Shown in pieces: positions 5,046-14,495 of a DNA stretch of 16,715 nucleotides. The notes under the pieces were generated by a model. It was not told the origin of the DNA. It made no database searches and worked only from the letters and a program-made list of their open reading frames with translations. The position numbers and the translations under genes were made by a program. Origin of the DNA: JAGXFP01 sp039714535 (GTDB taxonomy: Bacteria; Desulfobacterota; Desulfobulbia; Desulfobulbales; JAGXFP01); the NCBI GenBank assembly GCA_039714535.1, contig JBDLJC010000064.1, positions 1 to 16,715 on the forward strand. Direction: 5' to 3'. The stretch's first letter is position 1. Every line of letters starts with the position of its first letter.

Positions 5046-8000
5046 ATGAACACGATTAGAAGAGTCAGGAAGAGTTTTGCTAAATCTGTAGAGATTGCTA
5101 AAAAACCGCATCTGATTGCGATGCAGCGGGTATCTTACGAGAAATTCCTGCAATTCGAAAAACAACCTGATCAACGTGAGGATGTGGGGCTGCAGTCGAT
5201 CTTCAAGAGTGTTTTTCCTGTTGAGGACTTCAACGGCAACTGTTCCCTCGAATATGTCAGCTATAGTTTTGGGGAACCTAAATACACCGTTGAAGAATGC
5301 GGTGAGCGGGGCATGACCTTTGATGTGCCGGTTAAGATTACCGTGCGTTTGGTTTCCTATGATATTGACCCTGATACAGGCGTCAAAACTATTCGTGATA
5401 TCAAGGAACAGGCGGTCTATCTAGGCAGCATTCCCTTGATGACCAAGGCCGGCGTTTTTATTGTTAACGGTACAGAGCGTGTTATCGTCAGCCAGTTGCA
5501 GAGATCGCCCGGTTTGTTTTATAGCCATGACAGCGGTAAGACCCACGTCGGGGGCAAGCGTTTGTACTCGGCCCGGATTATTCCGGTGCGCGGTTCATGG
5601 ATTGACCTCGAGTATGATGCCAAAGATATCCTTTACGTCCGTATCGATCGGCGGCGTAAATTCCCCGTCACTACTCTTCTTAAATCACTGGGCTATTCGG
5701 CGGAAGAGCAGCTCCAGTTTTTCTATGATATTGAAGAAGCCGAGATTAAGCGCAAAAAAGTTTATCTGCAGTTCGATCCGTTGGCTGCAGTTGGCCAACG
5801 GGCTGTGGTTGATATTGTTCATCCAGAGACCGGCGAGGTTTTATTAAAAGCCGGCCTGAAGATAGGCAAGGCCAGAGGTAAAAAATTGGCCGATGAAGGG
5901 GTGACCCAGCTTATTCTTCCCCTTGAGCAACTTGTCGGCAAGATTGTCGCCCGGGATGTGCTTAAGCCTAAGAGCGATGAAGTTCTTCTTCCGTGCAACA
6001 CCGAATTGACTGAAGCAATGGTTGAGGACCTGATAGAATTAAAGGTTAAAAAACTGTCATTGCTGGCGATTGACGGGGTAAACGCCACGGATTCATTTGT
6101 CAAGACCATGCGTCTTGATAAGGCTAAAAATGTCGAAGATGCCCTGGTTGAGATATACCGCCGTCTGCGGCCCAGCAGTCCCCCGACCATAGAAATTGCC
6201 ACCAAATTTATAGAGAACCTCTTCTTTAACGCGGACACCTATGATCTCTCTGCAGTTGGCCGTTTTAAATTGAATGCCAAACTTGGCGTTGATACGGATA
6301 TCGATCATCGGACCTTGACCAAGGACGATATCATCATGAGTGTCAGGGAATTGGTGCGCCTGAAGGACCGTCAGGGTGAGGTCGATGATATCGATCATCT
6401 TGGCAACCGGCGGGTCAGGACGGTTGGTGAACTTATCGAAAATCAGTACCGGATGGGGCTTGTACGGATGGAACGCGCCATTCGGGAGCGGATGACCCTC
6501 CAGGAAACTGAGGCGATGATGCCCCACGATCTGGTCAACCCCAAGCCGATCACCGCCGCCATCAAAGAATTTTTCGGTACCAGTCAGCTTTCCCAGTTTA
6601 TGGATCAGACCAATCCTCTGTCCGAAGTTACCCATAAGAGGCGACTCAGTGCCTTGGGGCCGGGTGGTCTTTCCCGGGAACGGGCTGGATTCGAGGTTCG
6701 GGATGTCCATCCCACCCATTATGGCCGGATCTGTCCGGTTGAGACCCCGGAGGGGCCGAACATCGGCCTGATTGTCTCCCTGGCAACCTTTGCCCGGGTC
6801 AATAAGTATGGATTTATTGAGACGCCTTATCGTGAGGTTGTTGAGCGCCAGGTAACCGATAAAGTCGGCTACATGTCGGCCCTCAAGGAAGAGGACTGTG
6901 TAATCGCCCCGGCTAAGGTTGAGCTTGATAAGAGTGGCAAGATAGTGCCAGACTCCCTGGTTGCCCGTCAGGAAGGTGAGGTTCTGACGATTCCTGCTGA
7001 CCAGATTACCCATATGGATGTTTCGCCTAATCAGCTGGTCAGTGTAGCCGCCTCGCTTATTCCCTTTCTGGAAAATGATGATGCTAACCGGGCCCTGATG
7101 GGGTCCAACATGCAGCGCCAGGGGGTGCCGTTGCTCAGGGCTGCGGCGCCAATAGTTGGTACCGGTCTGGAAAAAACGGTGGCGCTGGATTCCGGGGTTT
7201 GTCTGCTGGCCGGTGGTGACGGAGTGGTGGAAGAGGTCGATGCCAACCGGATCGTGGTACGTTATGATGAACCGGGCACCGACGGCTTTGAGACCGGTAT
7301 TGGCGTCTACAAGCTTGAGAAATATAAAAAATCCAATCAGAATACCTGTTTTAACCAGAAGGCCGTGGTTCTTCCCGGACAGCGAGTGACCACGGGGCAG
7401 TTGATGGCTGATGGTCCTGCCTGCGATAACGGCGAACTGGCTCTGGGCAAGAATGTGACTATCGCCTTCATGCCCTGGCGTGGTTACAACTTTGAGGATT
7501 CAATCCTGGTCAGTGAGAAGTTGATCAAGGATGATACCTTTACTTCGTTACATATCGAAGTTTTTGAGACCGTCTCCCGTGATACGAAACTAGGCAAGGA
7601 AGAGATTACCCGGGACATTCCTAATGTCAGTGAAGAGGCGATGCGCAATCTCGATGATAGCGGGGTGGTACGGATCGGGGCTGAGATCAAGGCTGGTGAT
7701 ACTCTGGTTGGCAAGGTTACGCCCAAGGGCGAGACCCAGCTTTCTCCTGAGGAGAAGTTGTTGCGGGCAATTTTCGGTGAGAAGGCCGGTGATGTAAAGG
7801 ATACCTCACTGCGGGTGCCGCCTGGTGTCCAGGGTGTGGTTATTGATGCCAAGGTCTTTTCCCGTAAGGGAGTTGAAAAAGACGAAAGAGCTTTGGCCAT
7901 TGATGATGCTGAGGCTGCCATTCTTGAGAAATATATGGAGGATGAGCTGAACAGCCTGAAAAAGGCAATTAAGAATCGTCTTGGTGATATTATTGCCGGC

Positions 8001-9134
8001 AATAAAACCAAGGGTAATATTTCAGTCAAAAAGGACAAGGTCCTTCTCGCTAAAGGTCAGGTCATTAAGCATGAGCTGATTGCTGAATTGCCCGTCTCAA
8101 CCATCAAAAGGATTGATTTTGCCGGTCGGAAAAAGGTTGAAGATGAAATTGCCCTCCTGCTGGAGGGTTATGAAAAACAACAGAAGATGGTGGCGACCAA
8201 ATATGAGGCCCGGATTACAAGAATTCGTAAGGGTGATGATTTGGCCCCCGGCGTCATAAAAATGGTCAAAGTTTATGTTGCCACCAAGCGTAAGCTTTCG
8301 GTCGGTGACAAGATGGCTGGGCGGCATGGTAACAAAGGTGTCGTTTCCCGGATCCTGCCCGAAGAAGACCTGCCGTTCTTTGAAAATGGCACCCAGGTTG
8401 ATATCGTTCTCAATCCCTTGGGCGTACCTTCCCGGATGAATGTCGGGCAGGTATTGGAAGTGCATCTTGGTCTGGCCGGCAAACGTTTGGGTGAACAGAT
8501 CCAGGAATTTGCCGACCAGAAAAATGTCGAGGCGGTAAAGAGCAAGCTTAAAGCCATCTACGCCAAAGATGAGTATACAGCCATTGTTGATGGCCTTGCT
8601 GATGACGATATCTTGAAGCTTGCCCAGAGGATGGGTCCCGGTCTGCATATGGCCACCCCTGTCTTTGATGGCGCCGATGAAACGGATATTCGCCAATTAC
8701 TGGTTGAGGCCGGAGTTGGCGAGATTGGTCAGGCAACTCTGTACGATGGTCTGACCGGTGAAAAGTTTGCCAATCAGGTCACCGTTGGGGTGATGTATAT
8801 GTTGAAACTCCACCATCTGGTCGATAACAAGATTCATGCCCGTTCGACCGGGCCATATTCTCTGGTCACGCAACAGCCCCTGGGTGGTAAGGCCCAGTTC
8901 GGTGGTCAGCGTCTGGGTGAGATGGAGGTCTGGGCCATGGAGGCCTATGGCGCTGCCTATACCCTGCAGGAATTTCTGACGGTCAAATCCGATGATGTTG
9001 GCGGACGGACCAAGATGTACGAGAAGATTGTCAAGGGCGACAATTTTATTGAGGCGGGTCTCCCCGAATCCTTTAATGTTTTGATAAAGGAATTGCAGGG
9101 ACTTTGTCTGGATATGGAGCTTCTTGACGACTAG
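5046..9134 (+). CDS. rpoB: DNA-directed RNA polymerase subunit beta
   Basis: Beta forms half of the RNA polymerase active-site cleft. The product is 1362 residues, near the E. coli length of 1342. The N-terminus MNTIRRVRKSFAKSVEIAKK leads into the protrusion and lobe, including GTERVIVSQLQRSPG. A proteobacterial-type insertion lies around residues 240-350, and a second one follows DERALAID (about 960-1070). The rifampicin pocket at about 511-537 has wild-type residues at key sites: Asp520, His530 and Ser535, equivalent to E. coli 516, 526 and 531. Lys1089 and Lys1097 in KMAGRHGNKGV are the catalytic-centre lysines. The C-terminal GGKAQFGGQRLGEMEVWAMEAYGA is the switch and clamp region that packs on beta'. 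GAGG (5032-5035) serves ATG 5046. Expression is probably limited by the upstream attenuator. rpoC follows after 58 nt. Confidence 0.99.
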   Translation: MNTIRRVRKSFAKSVEIAKKPHLIAMQRVSYEKFLQFEKQPDQREDVGLQSIFKSVFPVEDFNGNCSLEYVSYSFGEPKYTVEECGERGMTFDVPVKITVRLVSYDIDPDTGVKTIRDIKEQAVYLGSIPLMTKAGVFIVNGTERVIVSQLQRSPGLFYSHDSGKTHVGGKRLYSARIIPVRGSWIDLEYDAKDILYVRIDRRRKFPVTTLLKSLGYSAEEQLQFFYDIEEAEIKRKKVYLQFDPLAAVGQRAVVDIVHPETGEVLLKAGLKIGKARGKKLADEGVTQLILPLEQLVGKIVARDVLKPKSDEVLLPCNTELTEAMVEDLIELKVKKLSLLAIDGVNATDSFVKTMRLDKAKNVEDALVEIYRRLRPSSPPTIEIATKFIENLFFNADTYDLSAVGRFKLNAKLGVDTDIDHRTLTKDDIIMSVRELVRLKDRQGEVDDIDHLGNRRVRTVGELIENQYRMGLVRMERAIRERMTLQETEAMMPHDLVNPKPITAAIKEFFGTSQLSQFMDQTNPLSEVTHKRRLSALGPGGLSRERAGFEVRDVHPTHYGRICPVETPEGPNIGLIVSLATFARVNKYGFIETPYREVVERQVTDKVGYMSALKEEDCVIAPAKVELDKSGKIVPDSLVARQEGEVLTIPADQITHMDVSPNQLVSVAASLIPFLENDDANRALMGSNMQRQGVPLLRAAAPIVGTGLEKTVALDSGVCLLAGGDGVVEEVDANRIVVRYDEPGTDGFETGIGVYKLEKYKKSNQNTCFNQKAVVLPGQRVTTGQLMADGPACDNGELALGKNVTIAFMPWRGYNFEDSILVSEKLIKDDTFTSLHIEVFETVSRDTKLGKEEITRDIPNVSEEAMRNLDDSGVVRIGAEIKAGDTLVGKVTPKGETQLSPEEKLLRAIFGEKAGDVKDTSLRVPPGVQGVVIDAKVFSRKGVEKDERALAIDDAEAAILEKYMEDELNSLKKAIKNRLGDIIAGNKTKGNISVKKDKVLLAKGQVIKHELIAELPVSTIKRIDFAGRKKVEDEIALLLEGYEKQQKMVATKYEARITRIRKGDDLAPGVIKMVKVYVATKRKLSVGDKMAGRHGNKGVVSRILPEEDLPFFENGTQVDIVLNPLGVPSRMNVGQVLEVHLGLAGKRLGEQIQEFADQKNVEAVKSKLKAIYAKDEYTAIVDGLADDDILKLAQRMGPGLHMATPVFDGADETDIRQLLVEAGVGEIGQATLYDGLTGEKFANQVTVGVMYMLKLHHLVDNKIHARSTGPYSLVTQQPLGGKAQFGGQRLGEMEVWAMEAYGAAYTLQEFLTVKSDDVGGRTKMYEKIVKGDNFIEAGLPESFNVLIKELQGLCLDMELLDD

Positions 9135-9192
9135 TTTGATCTTTACTCGTCGGTAATTTTTCTGATTAAATGAATACAGAAAGGTGTAAACC

Positions 9193-12100
9193 GTGGACGA
9201 ACTTTTCAGCTTTTTTGATAAAGCTAAAAAACCGGTAAAATTTGAGTCTGTTAGAATCTCTCTTGCTTCTCCCGAAAAGATTCGAGATTGGTCTAATGGT
9301 GAAGTAAAAAAGCCTGAGACCATTAATTACCGGACTTTCAAGCCTGAGCGCGAAGGTCTGTTTTGTGCCAAGATCTTTGGCCCGGTTAAGGATTACGAGT
9401 GTAATTGCGGCAAGTACAAGCGCATGAAACATCGGGGTGTGGTCTGTGAAAAATGCGGGGTTGAGGTTATTCAATCCAAGGTACGACGTGAGCGCCTTGG
9501 CCATATAGAGTTGGCCGCTCCGGTCGCCCATATCTGGTTCTTGAAAAGTTTGCCCAGCAAGATTGGTAATATGCTGGATCTCACCCTCAAGCAGTTGGAA
9601 AAGGTTCTCTATTTTGACTCCTATGTTGTCACCAGCTCTGAGGCCCCGGCGCCGCCGAAATGTACCTTGCTGAATGAAGAGCAGTATCGCCAGGCCCTGT
9701 CTGAGTATCCCAGCATGTTCAAGGTTGGTATTGGTGCGGAGGCGATTCGGTCTCTCCTCCAGGGGCAGGATCTCAATGCCCTGTCTGCTGAGCTGCGGGA
9801 GGATATGCGCAGCACCGGTTCCGAGGCAAAGCGTAAAAAATATGCCAAACGGCTCAATGTCGTTGAGGCCTTCCGGGATTCCGGTAATCGGCCCGAATGG
9901 ATGGTTTTGGAAGTTATTCCCGTTTTGCCGCCCGATCTGAGGCCTCTGGTGCCCCTGGAAGGCGGCCGTTTTGCCACCTCCGATCTTAATGATCTGTATC
10001 GTCGGGTTATCAATCGTAACAATCGCCTTAAAAGGCTTCTTGAGCTTGACGCCCCTGAAATCATTATTCGTAACGAGAAGCGGATGTTGCAGGAGGCGGT
10101 TGATGTCCTCTTTGATAATGGCCGCCGCGGCAAGGTAATTACCGGACCCAATAAGCGCCCCCTTAAATCCTTGAGTGATATGCTCAAGGGCAAGCAAGGT
10201 CGTTTCCGCCAGAATCTGCTTGGCAAACGGGTCGACTATTCCGGTCGTTCCGTTATTGTTGTCGGTCCTTACCTGCGTCTCCATCAGTGTGGCCTGCCGA
10301 AGAAAATGGCCCTTGAGCTCTTTAAACCTTTCATCTACTCCAAGTTGGAACTTAAGGGCTATGTGAGCACGATCAAGAGTGCCCGCAAGATGGTTGAGAA
10401 GGCCTCAAAAGAGGTCTGGGACGTTCTCGACGAGGTGGTCAAGGAGCATCCGGTTATTCTGAATCGGGCGCCAACTCTGCATCGTCTTGGTATGCAGGCC
10501 TTTGAGCCGTTACTGATCGAGGGCAAGGCAATTCAGCTTCATCCGTTGGTCTGTGGCGCCTTCAACGCTGATTTTGATGGTGATCAGATGGCGGCGCACG
10601 TGCCGTTGACTGTCGAATCCCAGATGGAGGCCCGGGTGTTGATGATGTCAACCAACAACATCCTGTCGCCGGCCCATGGGGAACCGATCATCATTCCTTC
10701 CCAGGACATCGTCCTCGGTCTGTATTACATGACCAGAGAGCGGTTGCTGGCCAAGGGCGAAGGTAAGATCTTTTCTTCAACGTCCGAGGCCGTCCTTGCC
10801 TATGATTACCAGGAGGTCCATCTCCAGGCTAAAATCAAAGTCAGAATCGACGGCCAGCTCGTTGAGACCACCGTTGGTCGGGTATTGGTGGGCGAATTGT
10901 TGCCTGAGGCCGTGCCTTTCAGTAAAGTGAACAAGGTTATGGGCAAGAAAGAACTGGCCCAGTTGGTTGATTACACCTACCGTCATGCCGGCTCGAAGAA
11001 CACCGTGCTGTTGGCTGATCGCCTGAAGGATCTTGGTTACGAACATTCAACCCTGGCGGGGATTTCGATCTCAATCCACGATATGATGATCCCGGTCGGC
11101 AAGGATGATATCCTGGCCAAGGCCCAAAGTGAGGTCACGGAGGTTGAAAACGGCTATCAGAACGGGGTGCTTACCGGCAGCGAGAAGTACAATAATGTTG
11201 TCGACATCTGGTCCCGCGCTACCGATAAGGTAACCGGTGAGATGATGGACGAGATGAGTGTCCAGTACACCCGGGACAAAGATAATAAGATGGTTGAAAG
11301 TCCCAGTTTTAACTCGATCTTCATCATGGCCGATTCCGGCGCCAGGGGCAGCAAGGATCAGATTCGCCAGCTGGCCGGGATGCGTGGTCTTATGGCCAAA
11401 CCAACCGGTGAGATTATCGAATCACCCATTAAGGCAAATTTCCGGGAAGGTTTGAGTGTCCTGGAATATTTTATTTCAACCCATGGCGCCCGTAAAGGTC
11501 TGGCTGATACGGCCCTCAAAACAGCCAACTCCGGTTATCTGACCCGTCGTTTGGTTGATGTCGCCCAGGACTCTACCATTGTTGAAAAAGATTGCGAGAC
11601 TCTCGACGGTATTGTGGCTGAGCCGCTGATGGAGGGTGGTCAGATTATTCAGCCGGTTGGTGACAGGATTCTTGGCCGGGTTGCCCTTGATGACATAGTC
11701 GATCCCTTTAATGGCGACCTGTTGGTCGAAGCCAATGAGCAGATTACTGAAGAGAAGGTTGCCGAAATAAACGAGGCGGGTATTGACCGAATTAAGATTC
11801 GCTCAGTTCTGACCTGCCGGGCTAAGCGCGGTGTTTGCGCAATGTGCTATGGCCGTGATCTTGGTCGGGGTCATATGGTGAATCAGGGTGAAGCCGTGGG
11901 CATTATTGCGGCCCAGTCGATTGGTGAGCCCGGTACCCAGCTGACCATGCGGACCTTCCATATCGGTGGTACGGCCAGTAGGGCGGTAGAACAGGCCGAG
12001 ATTGTCTCTCTGCATGGCGGTAAGATCAAGTTTGCCAATGTTCATACTGTTTCCAATGCCGCTGGGCAGCTGGTCTCCATGAATCGGAATGGTGAAGTTA

Positions 12101-13248
12101 TTATCGTCGGTAAAAAGGGTCGTGAGCGGGAACGGTATCGCTTAAATTATGGCGCCATGTTACTGGTCGCGGAAGGTGATACGGTTGAATCTGGTACTCA
12201 GTTGGCAGAATGGGACCCTTTCTCCACCCCGATCATCAGTGAAATTGGTGGTGTTATCAAGTTCGGTGATATTCTCGAAGGCATCACCATGCAGGAGCAG
12301 GTGGATGGAGTTACCGGTCGTTCAACCCATGTTATCATTACGCCAAGAGCCGGTCAGTATAATCCCCGCGTCTCTCTGAAAGATGAAAAGAACAAGACCC
12401 TGAAGTTGCCCAAAACCGGTTCGCCGGCCCGTTACAGTCTTACACCCGGGACAGTTATCTCGGTTGGTGAGGGGGACAGGATTGAACCTGGTGCGGTCAT
12501 AGGCAAGATCCCGCGGGAAACAAGCAAGACCAAGGATATTACCGGTGGTCTGCCAAGGGTTGCTGAATTGTTTGAGGTTCGTAAGCCGAAGGAGCATGCT
12601 GTTATTACTGAAATTAACGGCCAGATCAGTTACGGCAAAGACCTGAAAGGTAAAAAGAGGGTTGTGGTAACCCCGGAGCTTGGTGAGGCGCGGGAATACC
12701 TGTTGCCCAAGGGTAAGCATGTTGTCGTCCATGAAGGTGACTATGTAAAGGCCGGTGAACCCCTGATGGACGGTTCGCCAAATCCTAATGATATTCTCCG
12801 GGTCCTTGGGGTAAAAGAATTGGCTCGCTTCCTGGTTAATGAAATACAGGAAGTCTATCGATTGCAAGGGGTTAAGATCAATGACAAGCATATCGAGGTC
12901 ATTGTTCGGCAGATGCTGCGCCGGGTTACCATCACCGATGTTGGGGATAGCACCTTTATGCTTGGCGAACAAGTCGAATCGTCGCGCTTTACCGATGCAA
13001 ACGAGAAACTGATCAAAAGTGGCAGTCAGCCGGCTGTTGCCGAACCACTTCTGCTTGGGGTCACCAAGGCGTCATTGAGTACGGAGAGCTTTATCTCGGC
13101 GGCATCTTTCCAGGAAACCACTAAGGTCTTGACCAACGCGGCTATGGCTGGCAGGGTTGATGATCTGAAGGGCCTGAAAGAGAATGTCATTATGGGTCGT
13201 CTGGTGCCCGCCGGGACGGGGCATTTGCGTTACAAGATTAATCCCTGA
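9193..13248 (+). CDS. rpoC: DNA-directed RNA polymerase subunit beta'
   Basis: Beta' carries the catalytic magnesium and the clamp. The product is 1351 residues. Zinc site 1 is Cys70, Cys72, Cys85 and Cys88, the same numbering as E. coli. The catalytic NADFDGD is at 458-464, with Asp460, Asp462 and Asp464 again identical in number. Zinc site 2 is Cys801, Cys875, Cys882 and Cys885. The trigger loop starts at TMRTFHIGG (918-926) and resumes at DITGGLPRVAELFE (from 1115), so about 185 residues of an SI3-type insertion separate its halves, as in Proteobacteria. The protein ends GRLVPAGTGHLRYKINP and lacks the roughly 40-residue tail of E. coli beta'. The start is GTG 9193, with AAGGTG at 9181-9186, 6 nt upstream. 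It is co-transcribed with rpoB. Confidence 0.99.
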   Translation: MDELFSFFDKAKKPVKFESVRISLASPEKIRDWSNGEVKKPETINYRTFKPEREGLFCAKIFGPVKDYECNCGKYKRMKHRGVVCEKCGVEVIQSKVRRERLGHIELAAPVAHIWFLKSLPSKIGNMLDLTLKQLEKVLYFDSYVVTSSEAPAPPKCTLLNEEQYRQALSEYPSMFKVGIGAEAIRSLLQGQDLNALSAELREDMRSTGSEAKRKKYAKRLNVVEAFRDSGNRPEWMVLEVIPVLPPDLRPLVPLEGGRFATSDLNDLYRRVINRNNRLKRLLELDAPEIIIRNEKRMLQEAVDVLFDNGRRGKVITGPNKRPLKSLSDMLKGKQGRFRQNLLGKRVDYSGRSVIVVGPYLRLHQCGLPKKMALELFKPFIYSKLELKGYVSTIKSARKMVEKASKEVWDVLDEVVKEHPVILNRAPTLHRLGMQAFEPLLIEGKAIQLHPLVCGAFNADFDGDQMAAHVPLTVESQMEARVLMMSTNNILSPAHGEPIIIPSQDIVLGLYYMTRERLLAKGEGKIFSSTSEAVLAYDYQEVHLQAKIKVRIDGQLVETTVGRVLVGELLPEAVPFSKVNKVMGKKELAQLVDYTYRHAGSKNTVLLADRLKDLGYEHSTLAGISISIHDMMIPVGKDDILAKAQSEVTEVENGYQNGVLTGSEKYNNVVDIWSRATDKVTGEMMDEMSVQYTRDKDNKMVESPSFNSIFIMADSGARGSKDQIRQLAGMRGLMAKPTGEIIESPIKANFREGLSVLEYFISTHGARKGLADTALKTANSGYLTRRLVDVAQDSTIVEKDCETLDGIVAEPLMEGGQIIQPVGDRILGRVALDDIVDPFNGDLLVEANEQITEEKVAEINEAGIDRIKIRSVLTCRAKRGVCAMCYGRDLGRGHMVNQGEAVGIIAAQSIGEPGTQLTMRTFHIGGTASRAVEQAEIVSLHGGKIKFANVHTVSNAAGQLVSMNRNGEVIIVGKKGRERERYRLNYGAMLLVAEGDTVESGTQLAEWDPFSTPIISEIGGVIKFGDILEGITMQEQVDGVTGRSTHVIITPRAGQYNPRVSLKDEKNKTLKLPKTGSPARYSLTPGTVISVGEGDRIEPGAVIGKIPRETSKTKDITGGLPRVAELFEVRKPKEHAVITEINGQISYGKDLKGKKRVVVTPELGEAREYLLPKGKHVVVHEGDYVKAGEPLMDGSPNPNDILRVLGVKELARFLVNEIQEVYRLQGVKINDKHIEVIVRQMLRRVTITDVGDSTFMLGEQVESSRFTDANEKLIKSGSQPAVAEPLLLGVTKASLSTESFISAASFQETTKVLTNAAMAGRVDDLKGLKENVIMGRLVPAGTGHLRYKINP

Positions 13249-13324
13249 ACAGGATAGCGACTGCTGGCAGACCAAGCTAATTGTGTCTTTTTTTGAATAC
13301 GGCTGGCAACCTCGCACATTATTC

Positions 13325-13353
13325 TTGACAAGGAAGGGAGGATAGATTATTTA
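13325..13353 (+). promoter_or_regulatory. Candidate promoter for the rpsL-rpsG-fusA-tuf segment
   Basis: A perfect -35 hexamer TTGACA (13325-13330) is followed, after the optimal 17-nt spacer, by TATTTA (13348-13353), a partial -10 match lacking the final T. It lies 77 nt after the rpoC stop and 150 nt before rpsL, in the largest gap of this half of the window. Transcription from here would express the str genes independently of rpoBC. A weaker alternative is TTGGGG at 13448 with TAATAT at 13472. Confidence 0.4.
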
Positions 13354-13362
13354 TCGCCCTTC
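13333..13362 (+). repeat. Hairpin in the rpoC-rpsL spacer
   Basis: GAAGGG (13333-13338) pairs with CCCTTC (13357-13362), and inside it GATA (13341-13344) pairs with TATC (13352-13355), leaving the loop GATTATT. There is no T run after it. It overlaps the candidate promoter. It could be an mRNA 3' structure of the rpoBC transcript; no clear intrinsic terminator for rpoC is seen otherwise. Confidence 0.4.
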
Positions 13363-13437
13363 TTCATCTCGGCGCAGTATGGAAGAGAGATTCTGGTTGT
13401 GTCGAATACGATTTTTTTGTTGCTTTGTTTTTAATAA

Positions 13438-13456
13438 AAACCCTTTTTTGGGGTTT
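13438..13456 (+). repeat. Small hairpin in the rpsL leader
   Basis: AAACCC (13438-13443) pairs with GGGTTT (13451-13456) around a mostly T loop. It is followed by CTGATTTTAG, so it resembles a weak terminator. It sits 46 nt before the rpsL start and could be an attenuator or leader structure. Confidence 0.3.
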
Positions 13457-13502
13457 CTGATTTTAGTTAAGTAATATTTGATAAATTTAGGAGTTTGATT
13501 AG

Positions 13503-13874
13503 ATGCCCACTATTAATCAGCTGGTAAGGCACGGTCGCAAAAAGGCGATCAAGCGGAGTACTACCCCGGCGCTTCAGGGTTCACCCCAGAAGCGTGGTGT
13601 TTGTGTGAGAGTTTATACCACTACACCAAAAAAACCTAACTCAGCTCTGCGAAAGGTGGCAAGAGTTAGACTCACCAATGGAATCGAGGTAACCTCATAT
13701 ATCCCCGGTATCGGTCATAACCTCCAGGAGCATTCAGTGGTTCTGATCAGGGGCGGCAGGGTCAAAGATCTCCCTGGTGTCCGCTATCATGTAGTCAGGG
13801 GTACCCTTGATACATTAGGGGTTTCTGAACGTCGTCAGGGTCGTTCTAAATACGGTGCCAAGCGTCCCAAATAA
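13503..13874 (+). CDS. rpsL: 30S ribosomal protein S12
   Basis: S12 lies at the decoding centre and controls tRNA-selection accuracy. The product is 123 residues, the common length. It begins MPTINQLVRHGRKKAIKRST. The decoding-site loop TTPKKPNSALRK contains Lys43, and GGRVKDLPGVRYH contains Lys88, the two sites where streptomycin-resistance changes arise. Both are wild type here. The end YGAKRPK is the typical basic C-terminus. AGGAG at 13489-13493 precedes ATG 13503. rpsG follows after only 11 nt, so the two are translationally close-coupled. Confidence 0.98.
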   Translation: MPTINQLVRHGRKKAIKRSTTPALQGSPQKRGVCVRVYTTTPKKPNSALRKVARVRLTNGIEVTSYIPGIGHNLQEHSVVLIRGGRVKDLPGVRYHVVRGTLDTLGVSERRQGRSKYGAKRPK

Positions 13875-13885
13875 GGAGTTAGCAG

Positions 13886-14359
13886 ATGCCTAGACGTAAG
13901 CTTGTTGCCAAGCGGCAGATAGATCCCGATCCACGCTTTAACAGCGTGCTCGTTTCAAAATTCATTAATGGCCTTATGCAGTGCGGTAAGAAGTCCATTG
14001 CCCGGAATATATTCTACGATGCGATGGATATTGTTGCCGACAAGATCTCCGAGGAAACCCCTCTTGAGGTTTTTGAGAAGGCGATGGAGAAGGTCCGGCC
14101 CAGGGTTGAAGTTAAGTCTCGTCGGGTTGGCGGTGCGACTTATCAGGTGCCGATCGAAGTCCGTCCTGAGCGCCGTAATGCTTTGGCTATCCGGTGGGTG
14201 GTTGGTTTTTCCAATAAGAGATCTGGTCGGTCAATGTCAGAAAAGCTGGCCGGTGAGTTCATGGATGCCTTCAATAGTCGTGGCTCTGCCGTAAAGAAAC
14301 GTGAGGATACCCACAAGATGGCTGAAGCGAACAAGGCCTTCGCCCATTACCGGTGGTAG
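13886..14359 (+). CDS. rpsG: 30S ribosomal protein S7
   Basis: S7 is the primary assembly protein of the 30S head and contacts E-site tRNA and mRNA. The product is 157 residues, beginning MPRRKLVAKRQIDPDPRFNS. Conserved blocks visible are VSKFINGLMQCGKKSIARNI, the beta-hairpin region VKSRRVGGATYQVPIEVRPE (about 75-94), and the C-terminal helix ending THKMAEANKAFAHYRW. AAGGAG at 13873-13878 overlaps the rpsL stop codon and serves ATG 13886. In E. coli S7 represses its own synthesis through a structure in a roughly 100-nt rpsL-rpsG gap. The 11-nt gap here leaves no room for that element. Confidence 0.98.
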   Translation: MPRRKLVAKRQIDPDPRFNSVLVSKFINGLMQCGKKSIARNIFYDAMDIVADKISEETPLEVFEKAMEKVRPRVEVKSRRVGGATYQVPIEVRPERRNALAIRWVVGFSNKRSGRSMSEKLAGEFMDAFNSRGSAVKKREDTHKMAEANKAFAHYRW

Positions 14360-14375
14360 TTTTTTGTCACAACGA

Positions 14376-14402
14376 TTGACAAAAGTGTTGAACTTGTATA
14401 AA
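14376..14402 (+). promoter_or_regulatory. Weak candidate promoter before fusA
   Basis: TTGACA (14376-14381) is a perfect -35 and TATAAA (14397-14402) a good -10, but they are separated by only 15 nt, shorter than the preferred 16-18. It lies between rpsG and fusA. It might give extra fusA-tuf transcription or be chance. Confidence 0.3.
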
Positions 14403-14404
14403 AA

Positions 14405-14438
14405 GCCTCTTCCGCTGTCGGGATGGTTTTTTTGAGGC
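14405..14438 (+). repeat. Nested stem-loop with T tract before fusA
   Basis: TTCCG (14410-14414) pairs with CGGGA (14419-14423) around CTGT, with one wobble, and a run of seven T residues (14427-14433) follows 3 nt later. An outer stem, GCCTC (14405-14409) with GAGGC (14434-14438), can enclose it. The inner hairpin plus T tract resembles a weak attenuator, and formation of the outer stem would sequester the T tract, so the two may compete. Function is unproven. Confidence 0.35.
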
Positions 14439-14495
14439 GGGTTTGAAAAAGAAATCTGGTGTGAAGAAACGAACTGATTTGGACTGATAACAAAC

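Noticed and set aside
6576..6660. Possible rifampicin-resistance changes in RpoB
   Set aside because: The key positions (Asp520, His530, Ser535) are wild type; differences such as Thr522 for Asn look like lineage variation.
6093..7013. 306-codon minus-strand open frame inside rpoB
   Set aside because: Same reason: antisense to the conserved beta core, no recognisable product.
9166..10284. 372-codon open frame on the minus strand opposite the start of rpoC
   Set aside because: It is a shadow of a highly conserved GC-biased gene on the other strand; its translation has no recognisable domain and no plausible ribosome-binding site context.
13263..13310. Direct repeat GCTGGCA at 13263-13269 and 13302-13308
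   Set aside because: Seven bases in a 254-nt spacer is within chance expectation, and no element boundaries accompany it.
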